Positions 53,700 through 62,428 of a DNA stretch of 62,428 nt are shown here, piece by piece. The first letter of the stretch is position 1. Each line of letters opens with the position of its first letter. This DNA is from Bacillota bacterium. Its GTDB lineage: Bacteria > Bacillota > Clostridia > Peptostreptococcales > Anaerovoracaceae. The DNA lies in assembly GCA_017431785.1 (NCBI GenBank), contig JAFRKJ010000050.1:1-62428 (forward strand), in the 5' to 3' direction. Under the pieces are notes generated by a model, which was not told the DNA's origin, did no database searches, and saw nothing but the letters and a program-made list of their open reading frames with translations. The position numbers were made by a program, and so were the translations under genes.

Positions 53700-55955
53700 A
53701 TGAGAAACAGGAAATGGAGCAAACTGCTTGTAGCTCTGCTCTGCCTGGCAATGTGCGTTTGGACACTGTCAGCATGCGGAGACTCCGGTAGCGGAGATAC
53801 GGAAGAACCTGCAGCAGAACAGGAAGAAACTGTAGACGGCTACACAGCAACAGAAGTAACATCCGAACTGTCAATGGCAGATGACGTCAAAGCCTACTAC
53901 GATGCAGTAGACATGGATTATGCTTATGATTTCGGCTATGAACTGGCATATGACTGGGACAATCTGGCTGAGGCAAATGGATGGAGATCCGCAGGATCAG
54001 ATGCTGAACACGCAACTGCAGACCGTCTTGTGAAAGAATGGCAGGACATCGGACTGCAGAATGTTGATAAACTCGGCTCAAAGTGTGACAAGTTCCAGTT
54101 CAATAGTTCATCATTGAAAATCGCAGATTCAGATGTTGATTTCCACGGAAATGATATCGAAGCTGTTGAGGCAGGAACCAATGGACCGGCATCATATCAG
54201 GTCAACGGTACAGATGGTGATCTGACTGCTGAAATCGTAAACTGCGGCACTGGTTTTGAAGCAGATTACGAAGGCAAAGACATGGAGGGCAAGATTGCAC
54301 TCGTTCAGGTCGATCAGTCCAACGAAGCATGGATCGATGTTTATATGGAACAGGCCCATAAGGCAGGAGCTGCGGCTCTCGTAACATGGGCAAAGAGCGG
54401 ATATGGCGAAGCAGGCACATTCACAACGAACGTACAGGACGTATGCTCAAGCGACCTTCTGCCAACTGCAGCAATCAGCGCAGATCAGGCTAAGAAAGTA
54501 AAGAAAGCCATCAAGGAAGGCCACACAGAGTGTACACTGAACATCGATGCTGAAATGGTAGATAACGGCGGTACGACATACAATGTAGTCGGCATGATCC
54601 CGGGCAAGAGCCATGATCAGAAGATCGTTATCTCAGCTCACTATGACAAGTACTGGTACGGTTTCCAGGATGACTGCTGCGCAATCTCACTGGTAGCAGC
54701 TATCGCAAAGGCAATGGTTGATTCAGGATATGAACCGGAAAACGACATCTACTTCATCGCGCACGGCGCAGAAGAATGGGGTGTAACAGACTCACAGTTT
54801 GACTGGACAACAGGCGCATGGGGTGTCTGCGAAGAGCATTCAGACATTCCTGACAACTGCCTCGCTATGATCAACTGCGAACTGCCTGCATTTACTCCGG
54901 CAGAAGGACAGATGTCAATCGTATGTGTTCCGGAATTCAGAAGCCTTGTTAAGACAATGTTCGAATCAGGCCTTGTAACAACAACAGGCAAAGCTGTATT
55001 CAACACAAAGCCGGCAGACGCAACGACAATGGAAGATGGTATCACTTACAGAGTGCACGGTGTTCCATATCTGATTAATGGATTTGAAGACCAGACATTT
55101 ATCTCTCATAACTACCACACCATTGCAGATAATGCCGAGACATATGATGCCGATGTATTCCAGACGAACATCGACTGGTATGGCGCATATGCAATGTACA
55201 TCGATACAGAGCCTGCTCTGGAGCTGAACCCTGCAATTCTTGCGAACTATCTCAAGAAGGGCTTCAACGAAGAATATGCGAAGGAAGCCGGTGTAGATAC
55301 TGAAAAGTATTTGGCAGCCGTTGCAGACCTCAAGGCAAAAGGCAAGGCAGCATATGATGCAGCCGTTGCATGCAATGCGGCATATGAAGAAGCGATCATA
55401 AATGGAGACGAAGAAGCGGCAGCAGAACTGAGAACACAGGGCGCAGAACTGAACAAGAAGGTTCTGGAAGCATTCCAGGTTACGCAGGACAAGTTCTTCT
55501 ATGACAGCGACTTCACTGCAGACTATGGTCAGGTGCAGACATTCAACAACCTTTCATATATCGACGGAGTTCTGAATGGAATCGAGAACGGCGCAGATAT
55601 CTGGGGTGAGAATGGCGACGGAATTGCTGATTACGCTTACCAGCTCAACTGCATACACGATTACAACTACTGCAACTTCAGCGCTGATATTGCAGAGAGA
55701 GGAATCGATATGTACACAGATGAGTACTATGCTGACGAAGATCAGGGACAGTGGGGCTATGGCCACCAGAACCCTGTCGTACATGTCGGTGATGTATCAG
55801 CACAGATTCAGAGAGCAGAGACCCTCGATGATGTTGATGTCGATGCAGCAAAAGAAGCATACGGCGCAGCAAGAGAGGAACTCATCAAGTATCTCGGAAC
55901 AGCAATGGCAGCTGAGGTTACGTACATGACTGATGTTTCAGACTGTCTCCAGTAA
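53700..55955 (+). CDS. M28-family metallopeptidase lipoprotein with PA-like domain
   Basis: The 751-residue protein has a lipoprotein signal (LSACGDSGSG, lipidated Cys at 26), a PA-like insert (EIVNCGTGFEADYEGKDMEGKIALVQVDQSN) near residue 180-205 and an M28 catalytic domain: VISAHYDKYWYGFQDDCCAISL near 310-330 with His and Asp ligands, AHGAEEWG near 356 with the Glu pair, and HNYHTIAD near 470. The C-terminal 250 residues are acidic, Ala-rich helices (AVADLKAKGKAAYDAAVACN) and of unknown role. It should degrade peptides outside the cell. GAGAGGTG precedes the ATG. Confidence 0.88.
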   Translation: MRNRKWSKLLVALLCLAMCVWTLSACGDSGSGDTEEPAAEQEETVDGYTATEVTSELSMADDVKAYYDAVDMDYAYDFGYELAYDWDNLAEANGWRSAGSDAEHATADRLVKEWQDIGLQNVDKLGSKCDKFQFNSSSLKIADSDVDFHGNDIEAVEAGTNGPASYQVNGTDGDLTAEIVNCGTGFEADYEGKDMEGKIALVQVDQSNEAWIDVYMEQAHKAGAAALVTWAKSGYGEAGTFTTNVQDVCSSDLLPTAAISADQAKKVKKAIKEGHTECTLNIDAEMVDNGGTTYNVVGMIPGKSHDQKIVISAHYDKYWYGFQDDCCAISLVAAIAKAMVDSGYEPENDIYFIAHGAEEWGVTDSQFDWTTGAWGVCEEHSDIPDNCLAMINCELPAFTPAEGQMSIVCVPEFRSLVKTMFESGLVTTTGKAVFNTKPADATTMEDGITYRVHGVPYLINGFEDQTFISHNYHTIADNAETYDADVFQTNIDWYGAYAMYIDTEPALELNPAILANYLKKGFNEEYAKEAGVDTEKYLAAVADLKAKGKAAYDAAVACNAAYEEAIINGDEEAAAELRTQGAELNKKVLEAFQVTQDKFFYDSDFTADYGQVQTFNNLSYIDGVLNGIENGADIWGENGDGIADYAYQLNCIHDYNYCNFSADIAERGIDMYTDEYYADEDQGQWGYGHQNPVVHVGDVSAQIQRAETLDDVDVDAAKEAYGAAREELIKYLGTAMAAEVTYMTDVSDCLQ

Positions 55956-56014
55956 CAATTAACGGCAGTAACATGCAGTGAAATCAATTACTTGGATTTG
56001 TATCACAAAACCCG

Positions 56015-56047
56015 GACCGGATCGCAATGATTGCGGTCCGGTCTTTT
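56015..56047 (+). terminator. Terminator after the M28 gene
   Basis: GACCGGATCGCAA (56015-56027) pairs with TTGCGGTCCGGTC (56031-56043), one mismatch, then TTTT. Confidence 0.85.
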
Positions 56048-56065
56048 GTTATGAGATGGTATTTC

Positions 56066-56076
56066 TGTGGTATAAT
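56066..56076 (+). promoter_or_regulatory. Extended -10 promoter of mtnA
   Basis: TGTG-G-TATAAT, 25 bases before the ATG at 56102. Confidence 0.65.
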
Positions 56077-56101
56077 GGTGCTGCAAATCAGGAGGAAAAC
56101 C

Positions 56102-57244
56102 ATGGATCATGTAAGACTTAGCGAAGCAGGCGACGGCGTGATCATACTGGATCAGAGCCTGCTTCCTGCAGAAGAAAAATATATTGAATTGGAAACACTG
56201 GAGGAGATGACGGAAGCAATCAAAAAGCTTCAGGTACGGGGTGCTCCCGCCATCGGCATTTTCGCAGGCTATGCGCTGGCGGCACTGTCAAAACAGCAGT
56301 GCAGGCCGCAGGCGATCAGAAGCTGTTGCGGCGCAAGCGGAACCTCTGATGAAGGTTTTTTGCAGATCATGCAGGCGCAGGGTGATGTTCTGAAAGCGGC
56401 GAGACCGACTGCCGTCAATCTGGCTTGGGCTGTAGATCGTGTGATACACGCCGTGCGCGTTGAGATGTTCCGTGCACGCCGGGAGGATCCAACCAGACTG
56501 AACGTCAATGCTGGTGCACGCAGACTGGCCAAAGCTGCCGAAAAAGAGGCACGGGCAATACATGAGGAAGACAAAAACATGTGTCTTGCCATTGCGAAGT
56601 TCGGCCTTGAGGAAGTGCAGAAGGTGTGCAGAGAAAAAGGGCAGGAAGGACCGATTGGAATCCTGACCCATTGCAATGCAGGTCCGCTGGCAACGTCTGA
56701 ATATGGAACCGCACTGGGTCCAATCATACTGGGGAAAGAGCAAGGCGTGGAGTTCAGGGTTTTTGCAGATGAAACAAGACCGTTGCTGCAGGGAGCAAGA
56801 CTCACAACCTATGAGTTGCAGAAGGCAGGCGTCGATGTGACGCTCATCTGCGACAACATGGCATCATCAGTGATGAAGAAAGGTCTCATACATGCTGTCT
56901 TCGTAGGATGTGACAGGGTTGCCGCAAACGGAGATACGGCGAACAAAATCGGAACTTCAGGACTTGCCATTCTGGCGAAACACTACGGCATACCATTTTA
57001 CGTGCTCGGACCATCATCTTCTGTAGATTTGAATTGTCCAACAGGGGAGGACATTCCGATAGAAGAACGGGATCCGGAAGAAATCAGAAGCAAATACTAT
57101 GAGAAACCAATGGCTCCGGAAGGGGTCAAGTGTTTCAATCCGTCTTTTGATGTCACAAATGCTGACCTCATTGCGGGAATCATCACGGAAAGGGGAGTCT
57201 GCAGATATCCGTACACGGAGAGCCTGTCAGCATTGAGAGATTGA
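56102..57244 (+). CDS. mtnA: S-methyl-5-thioribose-1-phosphate isomerase
   Basis: MtnA isomerises methylthioribose 1-phosphate to the ribulose form in methionine salvage. The 380-residue protein carries [20 protein letters not shown] near residue 45, [17 protein letters not shown] near 187, [18 protein letters not shown] near 223, and [19 protein letters not shown] near 265, with the catalytic Cys and Asp in place. It is slightly longer than the usual 345-370. No other salvage genes are nearby, so it may instead serve a 5'-deoxyribose/ribose phosphate shunt; that is inference. AGGAGG precedes ATG 56102. Confidence 0.9.
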   Translation: MDHVRLSEAGDGVIILDQSLLPAEEKYIELETLEEMTEAIKKLQVRGAPAIGIFAGYALAALSKQQCRPQAIRSCCGASGTSDEGFLQIMQAQGDVLKAARPTAVNLAWAVDRVIHAVRVEMFRARREDPTRLNVNAGARRLAKAAEKEARAIHEEDKNMCLAIAKFGLEEVQKVCREKGQEGPIGILTHCNAGPLATSEYGTALGPIILGKEQGVEFRVFADETRPLLQGARLTTYELQKAGVDVTLICDNMASSVMKKGLIHAVFVGCDRVAANGDTANKIGTSGLAILAKHYGIPFYVLGPSSSVDLNCPTGEDIPIEERDPEEIRSKYYEKPMAPEGVKCFNPSFDVTNADLIAGIITERGVCRYPYTESLSALRD

Positions 57245-57333
57245 TATCCTTGACACATAGAAGTTAATAAGTTACAATATTAACAGTTATTTCCATATTT
57301 AATGGCGTTATAGCTATGTGAAAGGGGTTTGAG

Positions 57334-58362
57334 ATGGAGTATCTGAATATTGCTGTTGTATCGTCTGACGAGGATTACAACAGAACGCTTTGCATGTCTC
57401 TGCTTCATTCCTGCCTGCAGATTGAAGTCACTGCCTATACGAGCAGGCAGTTTGTCCTCGCCTGGTCGGAACATCAGGGCAGCGGTGCTTTTTATGACTG
57501 TTACGATCTGATCCTCTGGGCAGGTGATGAGATCTGTGACTCATATGGTGACAACATCATCTATCTGACCGACCGTTCCTCTCTTGTCAATATCGATTAT
57601 GAAGCGCGTAGATTCGCGCTGTATAAGTATGAGTCCACCACTGATCTGGTTGCTCTGATTTTTGATATCTATTCCTATCTGACTGGCCGGAGCTTGTCTC
57701 TTGTGAAGAGAGATAACGTCAGTGTCGTTGCTTTTGCATCTTGTGCCGGCGGCGTGGGATGCACGACGCTTGCGAGAGCTGTCTGTCAGGATTTTGCCCG
57801 TTTCAGAGACTGTAAGGTACTGTATCTTAGTCTGGAAGAGGTTGAGTCAACAGGCGATTTTCTGTCCTTTCCTCAGGAAATCAAAACAGAAGGAGAGTAT
57901 CTCTATAGACTTCTAGGGAAAAAGGAAACACCTTTTTTGGAATCCTATCTCGTGAAAGACTGTTTCGGCGTCAGTTCTTTTGCGCCTGCTGCAGGGAAGA
58001 ATCCATTCAGGGACTTGACTTATGCAGACATGCAGACGGTATTGGCAGCCCTCATGGACAGCGGGATGTTCGATGTGATTGTTGCGGATGTTTCAACCTG
58101 TCTTGACGAGGCGGCGATCGCGCTGTTGGAGCCAGCCGTGCATATCTGCCTGATTGTAAAGACAACACAGCCCAGCTGTCGTGAGAAGAACTACAGGAAG
58201 CAGCTGGAAATCTCGTGCGGGGAGGAAGCCGGCAAAGGGCTGATACGCATAGACAGGAGATTCAACAGCAGCCAGGAACTCAGCCCAATAGCATCAATTG
58301 AGGGAGAATTCGGAAGATTTGTAAGTAAGCTCACAGAAAGACTTCTGGATGTGGTAAAATAA
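57334..58362 (+). CDS. CpaE/TadZ-like MinD-superfamily ATPase, orphan
   Basis: The 342-residue protein has an N-terminal receiver-like part of about 130 residues (IAVVSSDEDYNRTLCMSLLHSC, WAGDEICDSYGDNIIYLTD), then a P-loop domain with SCAGGVGCTTLARAV near residue 137, a deviant Walker A with Cys in place of the usual Lys-Thr context, and FDVIVADVSTCLDEAA near 245. This layout is that of CpaE/TadZ proteins that place pilus machinery. No tad or pilus genes are in the window. GTGAAAGGGG precedes the ATG. It lies 28 bases before the antiporter gene. Confidence 0.7.
   Translation: MEYLNIAVVSSDEDYNRTLCMSLLHSCLQIEVTAYTSRQFVLAWSEHQGSGAFYDCYDLILWAGDEICDSYGDNIIYLTDRSSLVNIDYEARRFALYKYESTTDLVALIFDIYSYLTGRSLSLVKRDNVSVVAFASCAGGVGCTTLARAVCQDFARFRDCKVLYLSLEEVESTGDFLSFPQEIKTEGEYLYRLLGKKETPFLESYLVKDCFGVSSFAPAAGKNPFRDLTYADMQTVLAALMDSGMFDVIVADVSTCLDEAAIALLEPAVHICLIVKTTQPSCREKNYRKQLEISCGEEAGKGLIRIDRRFNSSQELSPIASIEGEFGRFVSKLTERLLDVVK
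58350..58360 (+). promoter_or_regulatory. Extended -10 promoter of the antiporter gene
   Basis: TGTG-G-TAAAAT inside the last codons of the CpaE-like gene, 30 bases before the TTG start at 58391. Confidence 0.5.
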
Positions 58363-58390
58363 AAACACAGAAGTCTGGAAGGAGGGCGCT

Positions 58391-60694
58391 TTGCATCTTG
58401 ACGCACTGGTAGCCGATCTGGCGCTGATAATGGTTGCCAGCGGCATTGTTACGGTAATCTTCCGTAAATTGAAACAGCCCGCAGTTCTCGGATATATTCT
58501 CGCGGGATTTCTGATCAGTCCAAACTTCGAATATCTGCCAACCGTTGTTGACCATGCTGATATTTCCACATTGGCGGATATCGGGGTCATATTTCTCATG
58601 TTCGGATTAGGACTTGAATTCAGCTTTAAGAAACTCGCCCAGGTCGGCGGCAGCGCATTTACTGTCGCGGCTACCGTTATGGCGATGATGATACTGGTCG
58701 GTGCAGGGATCGGATCACTTCTTGGATGGGGGAAGATGGACTGCATCTTCCTCGGCGGAATGATTTCCATGTCCTCCACCATGATCATCCTCAAGTCCTA
58801 CGAAGAGTACAATCTGATGAGAGAACAGTTTGCGCAGATGGTTCTTGGCGCCCTTGTATTTGAAGATGTAGCCGGCATTTTCATGCTGGCGGTTCTCTCC
58901 ACGATATCGGTAGGACAGAATGCTTCCGGACCGGCGCTCGCTCAGCAGATTCTCATCATGGTCATATACCTGGTGGTATGGATCCTGATCGGCGTATATC
59001 TGATACCTTCCATTCTGAAGAGAATCTCAGGTCTGCTCAACGATGAACTGATACTGATCGTTTCAGCTGCCCTCTGTCTTCTCATGGTCGTAATCGCCAA
59101 TCTGATAGGTTTTTCATCGGCTTTGGGCGCATTCCTGGCAGGTTCCATTCTGGCAGGAACCATCCAGTCCGAAAGAATCAGATACCTCGTAAAACCTGTC
59201 AAAGACCTCTTCGGGGCGATTTTCTTCGTATCAGTCGGAATGATGATCGTTCCGTCCATGCTGATTGAATATATCGTGCCGATCATCATCATTACCATTG
59301 TCGTCATCATAGGACAAATGACGTTTTCGGTCATCGGGATACTTCTCTCTGGGCAGTCTCTGCGCACAGCCATAAGAGGCGGATTCAGCATGATGCAGAT
59401 TGGAGAGTTCTCTTTTATTGTGGCAACGCTTGGGATGAGCTTCGGAGTCATCAGCGAGTTCCTTTATCCGGTCATCGTTTGTGTTTCCGTGATTACAGCC
59501 TTTGCAACGCCTTTCTTCATCAAGGGTTCAGAACCGTTCTACAAGTATCTTGACAGGAAGCTTCCGAACAAAATCAAGGCCGCCTTGCGGAGAAACACAT
59601 CAGAAAGTCAGACCAGAAATGCTCACGACAAAGATTGGAACCAGTACATCAAAAACATCTCCATCAGAACAGGTGCCTGTTCCTCCATATTGTTCTTGTT
59701 TTACTGGGCAGGAATCCGTTATCTGATGCCGGAAATCAGAGGCGCCATAGGTTCAGCCTTTGCAGGGAATGCCATTTCAGCAGCAATCATCATTACGCTG
59801 ATGCTTCCTGTTATCAACGTTATGTTCGATTCCAATACAGTGTTGTTTTACAAGTTATGGGTAAAACACAGATCCAATCACCTGCCGCTGATTACAATGC
59901 GGGCGTTGAGAACACTCATTGCCGCTTGTTTCATCGCCCTCGTACTGCGGAAGATTTTCCATATTCCGTTTATCATACTGGTTCTCATCGCTGTTATTCC
60001 GATGATTTTCATTATACGGTCAGCATGGTTGAATGGCGTAACGATTGCCATGGAGAAACGGTTTATCGCGAACTTCTCCCAAAGGACTTTGGACAAAGCG
60101 AAAAAAGACAGAACAAGGCACAAGAATTACAGATGGCTGGACGAGTCCCTTTATGTCGTTGAATTTGAAATCATCGACCCAGAATTCAAGAAAACTATCG
60201 TTGAGTTCACCAAGAGAAGGAACTTCGTCGTAACGATTATCAGAATCATACGCAAAGACAATTACGTCAATATGCCGTCGGCAGATGAGGTCATCCAGTA
60301 CGGCGATGTGCTGCAGATGCTCGGCACATGGGATGAGGTGGATGCCTGCACCATACTGCTGGAGAAGGATGAAGCGATTGAATATACAGATTCAGAAGAC
60401 AAGACCCTGAAGGACTTCATGTACGGACAGAGATTCGAAGGTGTACCGGAAGAAGGAGAATTGGTTTGTGTACCGATCAAACTGGAGGGTGATTCGAAGT
60501 TCATACGCAAATCCATCAAAAACTGCGGACTCAGGCAGGCCTTCGGTGCTACGATCATCGGCATCGAGAGGGGAGCGCTTCCAATCGTCAGCCCGGATAT
60601 CAACACAGTCCTTGCCAAAGACGATATTGTGTGGCTTATCGGCGGGCAATACATGGTAGAAAGATTGATACGAAGTGGCTTGATGGATGCATAA
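58391..60694 (+). CDS. CPA2-type cation:proton antiporter with RCK C-terminal domain
   Basis: The 767-residue protein starts with a KefB-like exchanger of about twelve membrane segments (residues 1-390: LGYILAGFLISPN, GLGLEFSFKKL, GALVFEDVAG, SALGAFLAGSILAG, MMQIGEFSFIVATLG). A second membrane block of about four segments (residues 410-560) is inserted, then a cytosolic region with a TrkA-C/RCK_C part at about 680-767 (IKLEGDSKFIRKSIKN, DDIVWLIGG). It likely exchanges K+ or Na+ for H+. The start is TTG 58391 with GGAAGGAGGG. The extra membrane block is unlike E. coli KefB/C. Confidence 0.85.
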   Translation: MHLDALVADLALIMVASGIVTVIFRKLKQPAVLGYILAGFLISPNFEYLPTVVDHADISTLADIGVIFLMFGLGLEFSFKKLAQVGGSAFTVAATVMAMMILVGAGIGSLLGWGKMDCIFLGGMISMSSTMIILKSYEEYNLMREQFAQMVLGALVFEDVAGIFMLAVLSTISVGQNASGPALAQQILIMVIYLVVWILIGVYLIPSILKRISGLLNDELILIVSAALCLLMVVIANLIGFSSALGAFLAGSILAGTIQSERIRYLVKPVKDLFGAIFFVSVGMMIVPSMLIEYIVPIIIITIVVIIGQMTFSVIGILLSGQSLRTAIRGGFSMMQIGEFSFIVATLGMSFGVISEFLYPVIVCVSVITAFATPFFIKGSEPFYKYLDRKLPNKIKAALRRNTSESQTRNAHDKDWNQYIKNISIRTGACSSILFLFYWAGIRYLMPEIRGAIGSAFAGNAISAAIIITLMLPVINVMFDSNTVLFYKLWVKHRSNHLPLITMRALRTLIAACFIALVLRKIFHIPFIILVLIAVIPMIFIIRSAWLNGVTIAMEKRFIANFSQRTLDKAKKDRTRHKNYRWLDESLYVVEFEIIDPEFKKTIVEFTKRRNFVVTIIRIIRKDNYVNMPSADEVIQYGDVLQMLGTWDEVDACTILLEKDEAIEYTDSEDKTLKDFMYGQRFEGVPEEGELVCVPIKLEGDSKFIRKSIKNCGLRQAFGATIIGIERGALPIVSPDINTVLAKDDIVWLIGGQYMVERLIRSGLMDA

Positions 60695-60727
60695 GAAAGT
60701 GTTGTTATAATTTTCACAAAGTTTGCA

Positions 60728-60769
60728 GAGACGATTAGTTAAAGCTAACTCATTAATCGTCTCTTTTTT
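60728..60769 (+). terminator. Terminator after the antiporter gene
   Basis: GAGACGATTA (60728-60737) pairs with TAATCGTCTC (60754-60763), then TTTTTT. Confidence 0.85.
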
Positions 60770-60787
60770 GTTGAAGAAGGGGGGATT

Positions 60788-60844
60788 ATGGACAGAAAAA
60801 AGAACATGAAAAATAGGCAGAAACGGCTTGACTCCAACGTTTAA
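60788..60844 (+). CDS. Possible 18-residue basic peptide
   Basis: MDRKKNMKNRQKRLDSNV is read from ATG 60788, preceded by AAGGGGGG. It is short and basic, located in the 290-base gap before the polyferredoxin gene. It may be a leader peptide or chance; nothing else supports it. Confidence 0.25.
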   Translation: MDRKKNMKNRQKRLDSNV

Positions 60845-60881
60845 CGTGTTACAATTAACTAGCGTGTGATTTGTTCAAAGA

Positions 60882-60948
60882 CGTTAAAAATTTAACGAAT
60901 AACAATCAACGCTTAATAATTTGTTCTTAAATGTATACAGAATACATT
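60882..60948 (+). promoter_or_regulatory. Candidate Rex-like box and promoter of the polyferredoxin gene
   Basis: GTTAA-N4-TTAAC (60883-60896, inside CGTTAAA/TTTAACG) matches the core of the Rex redox-repressor site. A promoter TTGTTC (60921-60926), 16 bases, TACATT (60943-60948) is overlapped by the inverted repeat AATGTAT/ATACATT (60930-60948). Confidence 0.45.
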
Positions 60949-60985
60949 GCAGAGTGTTTAATTAAGTTTGTGGAGGAAAAGAATT

Positions 60986-62428
<1,443 letters not shown>

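Noticed and set aside
60735-60748. A fourth TTAG-N6-CTAA site as an iron-regulator box
   Set aside because: It lies in the stem and loop of the terminator after the antiporter gene, downstream of that gene and far from the next promoter.

Overview
The window looks like a chromosomal segment of an anaerobic, low-oxygen-lifestyle Bacillota, most likely class Clostridia (my best guess is the Anaerovoracaceae/Mogibacterium neighbourhood, from gene content and moderate GC; this is inference). The evidence is a Clostridia-style housekeeping set: spoVG, phoH-ybeY-era-recO-glyS, a FeoA/FeoB/FeoB-associated cluster, pyruvate phosphate dikinase, biotin pyruvate carboxylase, phosphate acetyltransferase, a ferredoxin-rich protein next to pyruvate:ferredoxin oxidoreductase, and a T-box riboswitch.

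Layout. 1-600: the last codons of a tyrosine integrase, a terminator, a long hairpin and a GC-rich structured stretch, probably the right end of an integrated element. 598-6719: accessory genes (TetR with a CrtC-like protein, a STAS-GNAT fusion, an esterase, a P1 peptidase, a flavodoxin-CPCC fusion, a lipoprotein). 6748-14668: spoVG facing away from murC-prs-pth-mfd, then dapB. 14671-18564: a tandem pair of NhaD/ArsB-type transporters and pta. 18629-21618: an acyl-CoA ligase and an EamA transporter behind a T-box leader whose specifier reads UAC (Tyr). 21788-26067: a duplicated small protein, a radical SAM protein, a GME-fold-like protein, ung and a LysO-like exporter. 26099-28810: the feo operon with three metal-regulator-like palindromes. 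28907-34634: typA, pyc and a small membrane protein. 34645-34859: a long nested palindrome holding an RNA-like element. 34942-44770: L,D-transpeptidase, dnaE, pfkA, small and DUF308 membrane proteins, two flavoproteins. 44824-52948: phoH-ybeY-era-recO-DUF4342-glyS and ppdK, followed by a second copy of the RNA-like element at 52988-53090. 53104-60694: a small export protein, an M28 lipoprotein peptidase, mtnA, a CpaE-like ATPase and a CPA2 antiporter. 60728-62428: a soluble RnfB-like polyferredoxin and the start of PFOR.

Central carbon flow is well covered: pfkA and ppdK act on glycolysis, PFOR and pta take pyruvate to acetyl phosphate with reduced ferredoxin, and pyc refills oxaloacetate.

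The most interesting signals are regulatory rather than protein coding. First, several genes (phoH, dnaE, ung, the gene at 23536-24345, and the export protein at 53104-53580) have a -10 hexamer exactly six bases before ATG and no ribosome binding site; the L,D-transpeptidase has seven bases. They look leaderless. Second, two roughly 100-nt intergenic elements, downstream of pyc and of ppdK, share sequence blocks and a helix with a compensatory change, while their outer stems differ in sequence. Third, a tyrosine-type T-box controls an acyl-CoA ligase rather than a synthetase or a standard amino acid gene. No CRISPR array, rRNA or intact tRNA gene was seen.
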